This document shows positions 1 through 10,298 of a DNA stretch of 64,000 bases, in pieces. The position numbers and the translations under genes are program-made. Position 1 is the stretch's first letter, and every line of letters starts with the position of its first letter. The notes under the pieces are model-generated. The model saw nothing but the letters and a program-made list of their open reading frames with translations. It did no database searches and was not told the origin of the DNA. This stretch comes from Pseudodesulfovibrio sp. zrk46 (GTDB lineage Bacteria > Desulfobacterota > Desulfovibrionia > Desulfovibrionales > Desulfovibrionaceae): contig NZ_CP051216.1 in assembly GCF_012516435.1 (NCBI RefSeq), positions 1,940,001-2,004,000 of the forward strand, read 5' to 3'.

Positions 1-1652
<1,652 letters not shown>

Positions 1653-1724
1653 TTACATCAAAAAGGAATTCTCTCTTCTCCCTATTTACTTATATATCTC
1701 GAACCCTACGGTTCACCAAATTTT

Positions 1725-1838
1725 CTTGGTGCCCAAGGAGGAGGGGGTACACCCGGTCCCATTCCGAACCCGGTAGTTAAGCCCTCCATCGCCGATGATA
1801 CTGCATGGTAGCGTGTGGGAAAGTAGGTCGGTGCCAAG
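1725..1838 (+). rRNA. 5S ribosomal RNA
   Basis: A sequence of about 114 nt has the 5S hallmarks. Complementary ends (CTTGGTGCCC and GGTCGGTGCCAAG) form helix I. The conserved internal stretch CATTCCGAACCCGG is present, as is GATGATACTGCATGG. It lies about 72 bp after the 23S gene and just before the operon terminator. Confidence 0.97.
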
Positions 1839-1849
1839 TAAAATTTAAA

Positions 1850-1880
1850 AGGCTCTCAGTCGTTAGACTGAGAGCCTTTT
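1850..1880 (+). terminator. rRNA operon intrinsic terminator
   Basis: A 12-bp perfect stem (AGGCTCTCAGTC and its complement around a GTTA loop) is followed by TTTTCCTTTT. It sits 12 bp after the 5S gene, as expected for the end of the rRNA operon. Confidence 0.93.
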
Positions 1881-1988
1881 CCTTTTGGAGCCGTGGAATG
1901 GATTGTTAAGTAAATTGCATGGGATGATGGGTTGGCAGGAGTGGCATTCAAGCGTATAGGTGTTGAAACTTTCCGATCTTGAGGTGGT

Positions 1989-2588
1989 ATGTCTCTCCGT
2001 TTCCCAGAAGATGAAGCAGTCTTGCCATGGCTTTCCATGCTGTTGGATGCCTATGACATTACGAATGAAAATGTCCGTACTGTAATGGAAAAGGATATTC
2101 AGAGCGGGCTCAGTGTGGCTTGTTCGAGTGGGTGTGGCATGTGCTGCTCTTGTGAACCTATTCCGCTTACCTCGCTGGAACTTTCAGGGATAATCTGGTT
2201 TATCAGAAGGAAAATGTACCTCGGCCCGCGTCAGCGAATCGAAGAGTCCATCAAACGCTTTTCCGGTAAAGTGGGCTGTCCGATGCTTATTGACGAGAAG
2301 TGTTCCATCTATCCCATGAGACCCATCGCCTGCCGTCACTTCAATGTGTACGAGCGCACCTGCGAACCCGGCGAAGAAGTAATGGACACCCGGCCTGAAC
2401 ATGTGTTGAAGCCGGACCATGACAAAGCACAGGCTGCGTATCGGGCAATGTTGCCGTATTACGGTATTACTGATCCCAAGTTGCAGGAAGCCGCTCTCCA
2501 GCAGAACTATCTTTTCAAGAATTGCTCCGTCTTCATGCACATGGTGGATTGGGACGCTCTTCTCGTCCACTTCACGGTGGCAGACTAG
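1989..2588 (+). CDS. YkgJ-family cysteine cluster protein
   Basis: A 199-residue cytosolic protein with the cysteine pattern of the YkgJ (zinc- or iron-chelating) family. An N-terminal cluster CSSGCGMCCSC lies near residues 37-47, and a second block has CPML..KCSIYPMRPIACRHF near 94-117. The CxIYxxRPxxCR core is the family signature. These proteins are thought to bind a metal or Fe-S centre, but no specific reaction is established. A GAGGTGGT ribosome site directly precedes the ATG. It is a single gene after the rRNA terminator, convergent with the next gene. Family assignment is firm and function is unknown. Confidence 0.82.
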   Translation: MSLRFPEDEAVLPWLSMLLDAYDITNENVRTVMEKDIQSGLSVACSSGCGMCCSCEPIPLTSLELSGIIWFIRRKMYLGPRQRIEESIKRFSGKVGCPMLIDEKCSIYPMRPIACRHFNVYERTCEPGEEVMDTRPEHVLKPDHDKAQAAYRAMLPYYGITDPKLQEAALQQNYLFKNCSVFMHMVDWDALLVHFTVAD

Positions 2589-2660
2589 GTTTCTCACAGC
2601 CTTTCCGCATTCGCTCGCGATCGCGCCGCTTCATCAGCGGCAAGGAGTAGTCGGCACTCT

Positions 2661-3437
2661 CTAGTTGATCAATTCCGACAGAGTGTTTTGGGCTGATGTC
2701 AAAGCCATCTCCAGTTGTATCGCATCTTCTCGACAAAAGGCACGATGCATGACGTTGTTCGACTGATAGTCAGTGTCCAGTGATCGGTATTGATTAATTC
2801 TTTCAAGGAAACCATCAGTGCCAACATCGTCGATTTTCAAGCGTAGGTCCGAGACTAGTTCCAATGCGATCTTTTGGAAGCGGGCATCAGAATAGACGCG
2901 GCCCCAATCAATGGCGCTTTCTCCAGAACCGAATGGCCCCTTGAAATCCTCAAGGAGAACGCCGATATCCTGTTTGAGGGCATCATAGCGACCATAGTCT
3001 TCTTCGTAGAGAAGTGGGGATGCATCGAATTTATCCAGTGGGTGCAGGGCGCCGCGTACACAAACCAGGAAATATCGCATCAAGGGGCGAGGAATGACGC
3101 CATCAGTGAATTGTTGCCGCGCCTTGAAATCTTCATCAGAGTATTCGGGCCAGAGCATCTTTACCGATGTGCCTCGCAAGAAACAGAATTCAACGAGAAT
3201 GCGACCCACTATGTCAACGCCGCGATTTTCTTCCACTTGGACGTATTCAGTGACGACTCCCTGTGTATATGGGCTTCGTTTGAATTCGTGCATGGTGGCG
3301 TTGATGGCCATGTTGCACATGTCCCTGTTCGCTCCCGCCTGAAACAGGTTGTCTTTCAGCATGGCAATGAACATTTTCAATTGTTCTTCGCATATCTGCT
3401 CAGCCAATCGTCTCGTCTTGTCTTCAAAAGATTCCAT
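2661..3437 (-). CDS. Hypothetical protein, 258 aa
   Basis: I do not recognise a family. The protein is predicted to be soluble, without signal peptide or membrane segments. It is mostly helical and charged, with cysteines scattered rather than in metal motifs. The start is supported by a GAGGAG site just upstream of the ATG on the minus strand. The gene is monocistronic, convergent with the YkgJ gene and divergent from the dimethylargininase gene. Coding is supported by length, the ribosome site and ordinary amino-acid composition; the overlapping plus-strand frame looks like its shadow. Confidence 0.62.
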   Translation of the reverse strand: MESFEDKTRRLAEQICEEQLKMFIAMLKDNLFQAGANRDMCNMAINATMHEFKRSPYTQGVVTEYVQVEENRGVDIVGRILVEFCFLRGTSVKMLWPEYSDEDFKARQQFTDGVIPRPLMRYFLVCVRGALHPLDKFDASPLLYEEDYGRYDALKQDIGVLLEDFKGPFGSGESAIDWGRVYSDARFQKIALELVSDLRLKIDDVGTDGFLERINQYRSLDTDYQSNNVMHRAFCREDAIQLEMALTSAQNTLSELIN

Positions 3438-3571
3438 GACTCCTCGCTCTGCTCAGGTTTGCGCCCATTATTTTATACATATAAACTGAGAATGGCTCAA
3501 TTATTTCGAGCATGCTGTTGGCAAGAGCTCTCCGCAGTTGTGGTTGTCGGGGTTTCAGCGTATGAAGTCGT

Positions 3572-4330
3572 ATGTTTACGAAAGCTATCACTCGCCGTCC
3601 TTCCGAGGAAATGGTGGACGGCATCACCACCGCCGACCTGGGTAAGCCGGACTTTGCGCTGGCTCTGAAACAACACGACGCTTATTGCCAGACTCTTTCT
3701 GATTTGGGTTTGGATGTGACCATTCTGGATGCCGAGCCCGGTTATCCTGACTGCTGCTTTGTCGAAGACACCGCCATCGTGTGCGAGCACATTGCTGTTA
3801 TCGCGCCTCTTGGTGCTCCTTCCCGTCAGGGAGAGCAGGAGACCATCGAGCCCGTTCTCGCCAAGTTCAAGCCGATTGACCACGTGGCCGCGCCCGCGCT
3901 TTTCGAAGGCGGTGACGTGCTTCAGGTGGAGAAGACCTTTTACGTAGGTCTGTCCGCGCGCACCAATCAGGCTGGAGCGGATGCCCTCGGTGCTGCCGTG
4001 GCTCCTCACGGTTATGACTACAAGGTGATGGATTGCGGGCCCAGCCTTCACTTCAAGACCGACGTCAATTACATCGGCAACAACACCTTGCTTGTTTCCC
4101 CATTTTTCGCAGAAGCCGCGGATTTGGATGGATTTGAGCGTATCGTGGTCGAGGACGATGAAGCCTATGCGCGCAATTGTCTGTTCATCAACGGTACCGT
4201 TATCGTGCCTGACGGGTTCCCCAAGACGCTCGCAAAAGTCGAAGCCCTTGGTCAGCCGGTAGTCGTTCTTGATATGTCGGAGTTCCGTAAGCTCGACGGC
4301 GGTCTGACCTGCTTGTCGCTACGATTTTAA
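3572..4330 (+). CDS. Dimethylarginine dimethylaminohydrolase (DDAH)-like amidinohydrolase
   Basis: A 252-residue enzyme of the guanidino-modifying superfamily. DDAH converts N-methylated arginines to citrulline and methylamines through a covalent thiouronium intermediate. Expected motifs are in order: FVEDTA (63-68, substrate-binding acidic residues), FEGGD (111-115), the catalytic histidine in SLHFKT (H160) and the catalytic cysteine in GGLTCLSLRF (C247) at the extreme C-terminus. Length fits bacterial DDAH (about 255 aa). No strong ribosome site is seen before this ATG. Arginine deiminase is the main relative, but the short length and C-terminal Cys context favour DDAH. The true substrate is not proven. 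Confidence 0.85.
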   Translation: MFTKAITRRPSEEMVDGITTADLGKPDFALALKQHDAYCQTLSDLGLDVTILDAEPGYPDCCFVEDTAIVCEHIAVIAPLGAPSRQGEQETIEPVLAKFKPIDHVAAPALFEGGDVLQVEKTFYVGLSARTNQAGADALGAAVAPHGYDYKVMDCGPSLHFKTDVNYIGNNTLLVSPFFAEAADLDGFERIVVEDDEAYARNCLFINGTVIVPDGFPKTLAKVEALGQPVVVLDMSEFRKLDGGLTCLSLRF

Positions 4331-4343
4331 GAAGAGAAAAAAT

Positions 4344-4376
4344 GGATGCCGCTACTTGAGCGGCATCCTTTTTTTT
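4344..4376. terminator. Bidirectional intrinsic terminator between convergent genes
   Basis: A 10-bp perfect stem GGATGCCGCT / AGCGGCATCC with a 5-nt loop is flanked by eight T on the right and an A-rich run on the left. It can therefore stop both the DDAH gene (plus) and the AEC gene (minus), whose stop codon lies in the T tract. Confidence 0.9.
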
Positions 4377-5286
4377 ATCCCAAAACAACCAAAGCGACCG
4401 GCAAGGTCGCCATGGCGATCAGAGTTTGAAAGGTGATGATCTGCGCCATGAGCCTGTGATCCCCACCCATCTGTCTCGATAGAATAAAAGATGACACGGA
4501 TACGGGAATGGCTGTGTAAATGACGGCAGCCAGTCTCGCAGTTTCATCAGCTCCATAGAGCCATGCGTATCCCACGGCCACCACTGGCAACACCACGAGA
4601 TGAAATGTTGAGGAAACGATAAGCGATCGCTTACCTCCGTCAATGCGTTCCAGTCGCAGTCCCGCCCCCGCAGCTAACAGTCCCATGGGCAATGCGGCCC
4701 GCCCGAGAATATCCAGCAGATCATTGAGAATGCGCGGCAAGGTGATGTGTCCCAAATTCAGCACCAGCCCGATGACGCAGGCGATGATGAGCGGGTTCTT
4801 CATTAGCTCCAGCAGAACGTGCCCCAGTCCATTGGATTCAGAGCTGGCGTAACGTGACAAGGTCAGCACGCAGATCACGTTGATGACCGGGATCATGGCA
4901 AGGAGTGCCATGGCGGAAAGGGTCAGCCAGTCCGGACCGAGCAGTACGGCCGCAATGGACATCCCAATATAGGTGTTGGGTCGAAACGCTCCCTGAAACA
5001 GGGAGGTGTATGCAGGGCCGTCAATTTTGAGCATCGGCCAGATGAGGCGTGTCAGCAGCGCTACAGTCAATATCGCGGAAAGTACAGAACCAGACAGCGG
5101 GAGCAGGTCTGGATGCAACTCTTTGCCGGAGAGTCCCTGAACCAACAGTGCCGGGAGCAAGACGAAATAGGTCAGCCGTTCAGAGACCGGCCAGAAATTG
5201 TCACCAGGGAAGTTGATACGGCGCAGGCCAAAACCGACGAAGATGAGTGCGAAGATCGGAGCAACGGCAAAGATGACGGTAGACAT
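4375..5286 (-). CDS. AEC-family (auxin efflux carrier-like) transporter
   Basis: A 303-residue integral membrane protein with about ten hydrophobic segments. It begins MSTVIFAVAPIFALIFVGFG, typical of the AEC / Mem_trans family, which exports small organic anions such as malonate or malate in bacteria. The N-terminal half has the PALLVQGLS-type turn, and the C-terminal half has ALPMGLLAAGAGLRLE and AVIYTAIPVSVSSFILSRQMGGD, characteristic of the second repeat. It lies 90 bp downstream of the GntR gene on the same strand, so both may share a transcript. Substrate cannot be read from sequence. Confidence 0.85.
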   Translation of the reverse strand: MSTVIFAVAPIFALIFVGFGLRRINFPGDNFWPVSERLTYFVLLPALLVQGLSGKELHPDLLPLSGSVLSAILTVALLTRLIWPMLKIDGPAYTSLFQGAFRPNTYIGMSIAAVLLGPDWLTLSAMALLAMIPVINVICVLTLSRYASSESNGLGHVLLELMKNPLIIACVIGLVLNLGHITLPRILNDLLDILGRAALPMGLLAAGAGLRLERIDGGKRSLIVSSTFHLVVLPVVAVGYAWLYGADETARLAAVIYTAIPVSVSSFILSRQMGGDHRLMAQIITFQTLIAMATLPVALVVLG

Positions 5287-5376
5287 GGCAGGACGTTACT
5301 CCTCCCCATGAAGCTGGGCAAGGGGGAAATGAGATCTGTCTCCTGTTGTATTTCGAGATCGGCTGGAGAAGAGGGG

Positions 5377-6117
5377 CTAGTCTTCGTCCTTTTGCGGGGT
5401 CTCATACGAACTTCTGAGCTCAATGGAGTCGGCGCGCCAGTACTCGAAGTCCACCTCCACCACTTGTCCGGTTTGGGAGGTCTTGACGCGGCGGAAGAAG
5501 ACACCCGGGTAATGGGCTGGGAGTTCCAGAAGGCCTGCCATTCGCTCTGCCATGTTGATGGGGCGGATGAGGAGATGCTTTTGGAAAAGGTGAATGTCGT
5601 AGTCATCCCGGAGGACGTCTGTCATGGGCTGGGAAATGATCTTGGGCAGGAAACCGGGGCAGATGTCTGCCAAAAAGAAATATTCTGAATAATAGACTGG
5701 CTGTCCGTCCAGGCTGCCGGTCTCATAGATATGATAGAGCGGGGTGCCTTCCTCGACATCAAACAGTTCCTGCAATTCGCCAGAGGCCGTGGTGGTGCCA
5801 CTTTCAATGACTTCCCAAGAGGGTTCGAATTTTTGCTGCCGGGCACGTTTGTCGAAGTTCACGTGCTCTTTACTCGGATCGAACACGAGCCGTTGCCCGC
5901 TGGTGAACCAGCCTTTGCGGCCGGAGCGGTAGATTCTCCCTTCTCTCTCCAGAATCGTCAGGGCGTGCCTGACGGTGTTGCGATTTACATGAAATTTGTC
6001 TGTTAATTCGCGCTCGGTCGGCAGCTTGTCGTGGGGCGTGAGCGCGCCAATGCGCAGCTGTTCCAGGATATGCCGCTTTACCTTGAGGTACTGAGGAGGT
6101 TTTTTGCTCGCTTCCAT
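5377..6117 (-). CDS. GntR-family transcriptional regulator (HutC/UTRA type)
   Basis: A 246-residue repressor-type regulator. The N-terminal winged helix-turn-helix (about residues 8-70) contains LPTERELTDKFHVNRNTVRHALTILEREG, the GntR signature. The C-terminal part (about 90-240) is a UTRA ligand-binding domain, with the typical LYHIYETGSLDGQPVYYSEYFF and VDFEYWRADSIELRS stretches. It is divergent from the polyamine-type ABC operon. Two matching palindromes (6126-6139 and 6238-6251) in the shared intergenic region are probable operators. It most likely controls the transporter and itself. The effector is unknown but is likely the transported compound or a derivative. Confidence 0.9.
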   Translation of the reverse strand: MEASKKPPQYLKVKRHILEQLRIGALTPHDKLPTERELTDKFHVNRNTVRHALTILEREGRIYRSGRKGWFTSGQRLVFDPSKEHVNFDKRARQQKFEPSWEVIESGTTTASGELQELFDVEEGTPLYHIYETGSLDGQPVYYSEYFFLADICPGFLPKIISQPMTDVLRDDYDIHLFQKHLLIRPINMAERMAGLLELPAHYPGVFFRRVKTSQTGQVVEVDFEYWRADSIELRSSYETPQKDED

Positions 6118-6125
6118 AAATGCTG

Positions 6126-6139
6126 TTGGGTATACCCTT
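6126..6139. promoter_or_regulatory. Probable GntR operator, site 1
   Basis: TTGGGTATACCCTT holds the perfect 10-bp palindrome GGGTATACCC 10 bp upstream of the GntR start codon. It matches site 2 as TTGGGTWWACCCWW. GntR/HutC proteins bind short palindromes of this form, so autoregulation is likely. Confidence 0.6.
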
Positions 6140-6144
6140 TTATG

Positions 6145-6158
6145 GTATTGTGCAATAC
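6145..6158. promoter_or_regulatory. Inverted repeat in the gntR/ABC-operon intergenic region
   Basis: GTATTGTGCAATAC is a 6-bp perfect inverted repeat around TG, a few bases from operator site 1. It may be a further protein site or part of the regulator promoter; nothing links it to a specific factor. Confidence 0.35.
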
Positions 6159-6237
6159 GCCTTTCGGCCTTTGAAGGTTGTTATTTTGTCACATAAGCGT
6201 CATGAATTTAGCGTTACCCTTGCGTAAACAGGGGGTG

Positions 6238-6251
6238 TTGGGTTAACCCAA
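6238..6251. promoter_or_regulatory. Probable GntR operator, site 2
   Basis: TTGGGTTAACCCAA is a perfect 14-bp palindrome sharing the TTGGGT..ACCC frame with site 1. It lies about 120 bp upstream of the binding-protein gene, positioned to control the transporter operon. Confidence 0.6.
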
Positions 6252-6369
6252 GACGCGCGAAGTGTAGAAATAATACAAATTGATTCACGTTTGGGTTTTC
6301 TTTGTGTTTAAGTAGCAAACTGTGGCTTGTGGTATCAAAAACTGTGCGTCTAGAGATGATGGAGAAATC

Positions 6370-7428
6370 ATGAAAAAGATTTTAGTCTTGGCTTTGCTGG
6401 CAGTGTTCGCGTTGGCTGGAAATGTTCATGCAGAAACTCTGAAATTGTTGACCTGGAAAGGGTACGCCCCCCAGAAGCTGATTGACACCTTTGAAAAGGA
6501 AACCGGAATCAAGGTCGAAGTGACCTTCTCCAACAACGAAGAAATGATCGCCAAGCTGCGCGCCACCCGTGGTGCAGGCTTTGACTTGGCTCAGCCCTCT
6601 CAGGACCGCATCTCTTCCGTTCAGAAGAAATTCAAGCTCTACCAGGCGCTTGATTATTCCAAGATCGATGCTCCCCTGTTCATCCCGTCCATGTTGGACG
6701 CTGTGAAGAAGAACACCCTGGTGGATGGCGAGTCTTACGCCGTTCCTTTCTGCTGGGGTACCTCCGGCCTGATCGTGAACAGCGCCAAGGCTGCTGAAGC
6801 CGATTCCTTCAAAGCGCTGATCGATCCCAAGTACAAGGGCCGCGTGAGCTACCGCCTGAAGAGGCCTACTCTGATCGCCATGGGCTTTGCTCTCGGTTAC
6901 GATCCCTTCGCACTGTACGACAAGCCCAAGGAATACAAGGCCATGCTCGACAAGATCGCTGAGACTCTGATCGACGCCAAGCCCATCGTGAAAAACTACT
7001 GGGCAAATGGTGATTCCCTGCTCGAGTCCATGCGTTCCGAAGAAGTCTTCGTGGCCATGGCCTGGGATGCCGGCGGATGGAAGCTGAACGCTGACAACAA
7101 GGCCATCGACTTCAAGGCTCCCAAAGAGGGCGCCCTGGGTTGGATCGATACCTTTGCCATCCCCGCCAAGGCCAAGAACGTTGACGCTGCTTACAAGTGG
7201 ATCAACTTCATCATGAAGCCCGAAAACGCCGGTTACTTCTCCTCTCAGGAAAAGTACGCAACTGCTTCCGCAGATGCTCTGAAGTTCACCGACAAGGCTG
7301 TTGCTGACAACTTTGCACGTTCCTTCCCCCAGGCTACTATTGATAACATCAAGTGGTATCCGCCTGTTCCGGCCAAGCTGGAGAGCATGGAAGGCAAGAC
7401 CCTTGATAAGATCAAGGCTGCACAGTAG
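6370..7428 (+). CDS. Polyamine-type ABC transporter substrate-binding protein
   Basis: A 352-residue periplasmic binding protein of the spermidine/putrescine (PotD/PotF) family, first gene of a five-gene operon. The first 20 residues (MKKILVLALLAVFALAGNVHA) are a classic signal peptide, which fixes the start at this ATG after GATGGAGAAATC rather than an upstream in-frame ATG. The mature protein has LTWKGYAP, EKETGIKVEVTFSNNEEM and VAMAWDAGGWKLN, as in extracellular solute-binding proteins of this type. Substrate is uncertain: the operon also encodes a glycerophosphodiesterase, so a polyamine is only one possibility. Confidence 0.88.
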   Translation: MKKILVLALLAVFALAGNVHAETLKLLTWKGYAPQKLIDTFEKETGIKVEVTFSNNEEMIAKLRATRGAGFDLAQPSQDRISSVQKKFKLYQALDYSKIDAPLFIPSMLDAVKKNTLVDGESYAVPFCWGTSGLIVNSAKAAEADSFKALIDPKYKGRVSYRLKRPTLIAMGFALGYDPFALYDKPKEYKAMLDKIAETLIDAKPIVKNYWANGDSLLESMRSEEVFVAMAWDAGGWKLNADNKAIDFKAPKEGALGWIDTFAIPAKAKNVDAAYKWINFIMKPENAGYFSSQEKYATASADALKFTDKAVADNFARSFPQATIDNIKWYPPVPAKLESMEGKTLDKIKAAQ

Positions 7429-7450
7429 AACTAACCGTAATTACATAGAA

Positions 7451-7479
7451 AAGGCGGGGGGCGTGATGCCTCCCGCCTT
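7451..7479 (+). promoter_or_regulatory. Intercistronic hairpin after the binding-protein gene
   Basis: AAGGCGGG and CCCGCCTT form an 8-bp stem around GGGCGTGATGCCT, whose GGC/GCC ends extend it, with only a weak T tail. It lies between the binding-protein gene and the ATPase gene. Such hairpins often stabilise or partly terminate the upstream message, so binding protein is made in excess over the membrane parts. Confidence 0.6.
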
Positions 7480-7508
7480 GTTCGATACTTGAGAGAAAGC
7501 TGAACGTT

Positions 7509-8591
7509 ATGACCAACGATCTTTCCATTCGCAATATGGTGAAACGGTTTGGTGATTTTACCGCCGTTGATGATGTGACCTTCGATGTCCCGACTGGGTC
7601 CTTTTTTTCCATTCTAGGACCTTCGGGATGTGGCAAGACAACCCTGTTGCGGATGATCGCCGGGTTTGAAACCCCGACATCCGGTGCCATCGAGATTCGG
7701 GGCAAGGACATGCTCGGCGTCCCGCCGAACTTGCGTCCCGTCAATCTTGTCTTCCAGCACCTTGCTCTCTTCCCCATGATGAATGTGGAAGAGAATGTCG
7801 CCTTTGGGCTCAAGCGCCGTGGCGTGGGCAAGGAAGAGATCAAGCAGAAGACAGGCGCCATTCTGGAGCGTGTAGGGCTGCCCGGTTTCGGAAGCAAGCA
7901 GATCAATCAGCTTTCCGGTGGCCAGAAACAGCGTGTGGCCATTGCCCGTTGTCTGGTGCTTGAGCCGTCCGTGCTGCTCCTCGACGAACCGCTGGGCGCG
8001 TTGGACCTCAAACTGCGCGAGCAGATGAAGGTGGAGTTGAAAAAGCTCCAGGCCAAGGTCGGCACCACATTTATTTACATCACTCACGACCAGTCCGAAG
8101 CGCTGGTCATGTCTGACCGCGTGGCTGTCATGAACAAGGGCCGTTTCGAGCAGGTGGGCACTCCTCAGGAACTCTACGGCCAGCCCAAGACGCCGTTCGT
8201 CGCCCAGTTCGTTGGTGACAACAACAAGTGGAGCGGCAAGATCACGCAGGCCATGGGAGATGAGGTGCTCATCACCACTGATGAAGGCTACTCCTTCCGC
8301 ACCAAGGCGCACGCCCCTTGTGCCGACGGCTGCCGTGTGAACCTGTTTCTCCGTCCCGAGGCCATGCGCATCGAGCCGCGTGACACCGAGGGACTCAATG
8401 TGTTTGATGTGACCGTGAAGGGTATCCTCTTTGACGGGGCCAACAGCCGTCTGCTGACCGTGACCAAGGAAGACCACGAGCTTATCGTGACCCTGCCGCA
8501 GAATCGCAAGTTCGATCACATCCGTCAGGGCGACCACATCAAGGTCGGTTGGCATCCCGATTCCGGTATCTGTTTCGAGGCGGAGGGCTAG
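7509..8591 (+). CDS. potA: Polyamine-type ABC transporter ATP-binding protein
   Basis: A 360-residue cytosolic ATPase subunit of the importer. The nucleotide-binding domain has Walker A GPSGCGKTT (about 38-46), Q-loop VFQHLALFP, signature LSGGQKQR (about 137-144), Walker B VLLLDEPLGALD and the switch histidine in ITHDQSEA. The last 110 residues form a TOBE domain, as in PotA/CysA-type importers. It follows the binding-protein gene by 80 bp and precedes the first permease by one base, so the three are co-translated. The gene symbol is by family resemblance; the substrate is unproven. Confidence 0.93.
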   Translation: MTNDLSIRNMVKRFGDFTAVDDVTFDVPTGSFFSILGPSGCGKTTLLRMIAGFETPTSGAIEIRGKDMLGVPPNLRPVNLVFQHLALFPMMNVEENVAFGLKRRGVGKEEIKQKTGAILERVGLPGFGSKQINQLSGGQKQRVAIARCLVLEPSVLLLDEPLGALDLKLREQMKVELKKLQAKVGTTFIYITHDQSEALVMSDRVAVMNKGRFEQVGTPQELYGQPKTPFVAQFVGDNNKWSGKITQAMGDEVLITTDEGYSFRTKAHAPCADGCRVNLFLRPEAMRIEPRDTEGLNVFDVTVKGILFDGANSRLLTVTKEDHELIVTLPQNRKFDHIRQGDHIKVGWHPDSGICFEAEG

Positions 8592-8592
8592 C

Positions 8593-9447
8593 ATGCAACG
8601 CTCACGCCTGGCCTTTTGGATATTTCTGGCACCAGTCCTGATGTGGCTGTTGCTGCTGATAGTGTTGCCGCATCTCGATCTCCTGACCATGAGCTTCAGG
8701 GGAGAGGATGACTACGGCGATATGGTCTGGACATTCCAGAACTACATGAACTTCTTCACCGAGCCCATCTACTGGCTGACGTTCGTCCGTACGGCGCTCT
8801 ACGCCATCATCACGACGTTCATCACCTTCCTGCTGGCCATGCCGGTGTCGTTCTTCATCGCCAAGCTGGCGCGGAAACGTGTGCAGGGTGCGCTCATGAT
8901 CCTGCTGCTGCTCCCCTTCTGGGTCAGCGAGCTGGTGCGCATTTATGGCTGGATGATCCTGCTCAGGGAGTCCGGCGTCATCAACTATTTCCTGCTGAAT
9001 CTCGGCATCATCGATACGCCCATCGAGATGCTCTACAACGACGCCACCATGATTATGGGGCTGGTATACACCTCCATGCTGTTCATGGTGGTGCCGCTCG
9101 TTTCCGTCATGGAGAGTCTGGACGACAGCCTTATCGAGGCGGCCCACGACCTCGGCGCAGGACAGGCTACTATCTGGAGAACCATCATCATACCGCATTG
9201 CAAGCCGGGCATTACTTCCGGCTCTATCGTGGTCTTCATGCTGGCGCTGGGTAACTACCTGACGCCGAACCTCATGGGTGGAAAGAACTCCCTCTGGTTC
9301 ACCGAGCAGATTTACAATCAGTTCATTGCCAGCTTCAACTGGAGTCAGGGCTCCGCTTTCGGCTTCCTGCTGTTGCTGTTGAGCTCGCTCATTATCTGGG
9401 TCGGGTTGAAAGTGACAGGCCAGAAACTCGGGGAGGTGGCATCATGA
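8593..9447 (+). CDS. potB: Polyamine-type ABC transporter permease, PotB-like
   Basis: A 284-residue inner-membrane permease with six hydrophobic segments. The cytoplasmic coupling motif is ESLDDSLIEAAHDLGAGQATIWRTIIIPHCKPG (EAA-x3-G-x9-I-x-LP type), which docks the ATPase. It starts one base after potA and overlaps the next permease by four bases, so all subunits are translationally coupled. It is of the binding-protein-dependent transport (MetI-like fold) type. Confidence 0.92.
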   Translation: MQRSRLAFWIFLAPVLMWLLLLIVLPHLDLLTMSFRGEDDYGDMVWTFQNYMNFFTEPIYWLTFVRTALYAIITTFITFLLAMPVSFFIAKLARKRVQGALMILLLLPFWVSELVRIYGWMILLRESGVINYFLLNLGIIDTPIEMLYNDATMIMGLVYTSMLFMVVPLVSVMESLDDSLIEAAHDLGAGQATIWRTIIIPHCKPGITSGSIVVFMLALGNYLTPNLMGGKNSLWFTEQIYNQFIASFNWSQGSAFGFLLLLLSSLIIWVGLKVTGQKLGEVAS

Positions 9448-10298
9448 TTCGCTCTCTGCCGAGATCCAAGTCCTACGACTGGTCTTTCAATTTCTTCATC
9501 CTGCTGTACTTTGCCTTTCTGTTCGCGCCGCTGCTCGTGACCTGTGTGCTGGCGTTCAACGACTCCAACTTCCCCTCCCTGCCATGGAACGGGTTCAGCC
9601 TTGACTGGTTCATTGCCGACGGTCCTGACCGGATCGGTCTGTTCCATGACGAGCAGAACCTGCGCTCCATCGTGACCAGCTTCCAGACCGCCTTCTTTGT
9701 GGCGATCTTCAGCGTGGTCGTGGGCACCTGCGCCAGCTTCCTCTTTGAGCAGGAAGAGTTCCGGTTCAAGGGAATTCTGTACTTCCTCATGCTGGCTCCC
9801 CTCGTCATCCCGGGCGTCATCCTCGGTATCTCCCTGCTGCTGGCAGCTAATACCGCGGGCACGTTCTTTGACGAGCGGTTCGGTCTCGATTTCGAACTGT
9901 TCCGGCCAAGCTTCTGGCTGGTGGTGCTGGGGCAGTTCTCGTTCATCTCCACCTTTGTCACGCTGGTGGTGTCTGCGCGTCTGCGCAAGTTCGACCACTC
10001 TCTGGAAGAGGCGGCTCTCAATCTTGGCGCCACCCGTCTCGGAGTCATTTGGCACATCACGCTGAAGTTTCTGCGCCCGTCCATCATCGGTGCCGGTGCG
10101 GTGGCCTTCCTCATGAGCTTCGAGAACTTCAACACGACGTTGTTCCTCGTCGGTTCGGAGCCGACCTTGCCGATCAACCTCTATCTGCAGGTTCGTGACG
10201 GCAGCACGCCGGTCATCAACGCGGTTTCGTTGATGCTCATCGTGGGCACCTCCGTTTTGGCGCTGGTCAACTTGTACTTCACCAAGAAGGAAGAATAG
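9444..10298 (+). CDS. potC: Polyamine-type ABC transporter permease, PotC-like
   Basis: The second permease, 284 residues with six membrane segments. Its EAA loop is DHSLEEAALNLGATRLGVIWHITLKFLRPS. The start ATG overlaps the stop of potB (ATGA). A long periplasmic loop, about residues 40-70, follows the first segment. With PotB-like it forms the membrane channel of the importer. The phosphodiesterase gene starts immediately after its stop codon. Confidence 0.92.
   Translation: MIRSLPRSKSYDWSFNFFILLYFAFLFAPLLVTCVLAFNDSNFPSLPWNGFSLDWFIADGPDRIGLFHDEQNLRSIVTSFQTAFFVAIFSVVVGTCASFLFEQEEFRFKGILYFLMLAPLVIPGVILGISLLLAANTAGTFFDERFGLDFELFRPSFWLVVLGQFSFISTFVTLVVSARLRKFDHSLEEAALNLGATRLGVIWHITLKFLRPSIIGAGAVAFLMSFENFNTTLFLVGSEPTLPINLYLQVRDGSTPVINAVSLMLIVGTSVLALVNLYFTKKEE

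Noticed and set aside
2874-3668. A 264-codon plus-strand frame opposite the hypothetical gene at 2661-3437.
   Set aside because: It runs into the dimethylargininase gene in another frame and lacks a ribosome site; the minus frame has GAGGAG and better composition.
7614-8690. A 358-codon minus-strand frame opposite the transporter ATPase gene.
   Set aside because: It is the antisense shadow of a gene with every ABC motif; its product is His/Leu-rich and unlike any protein.
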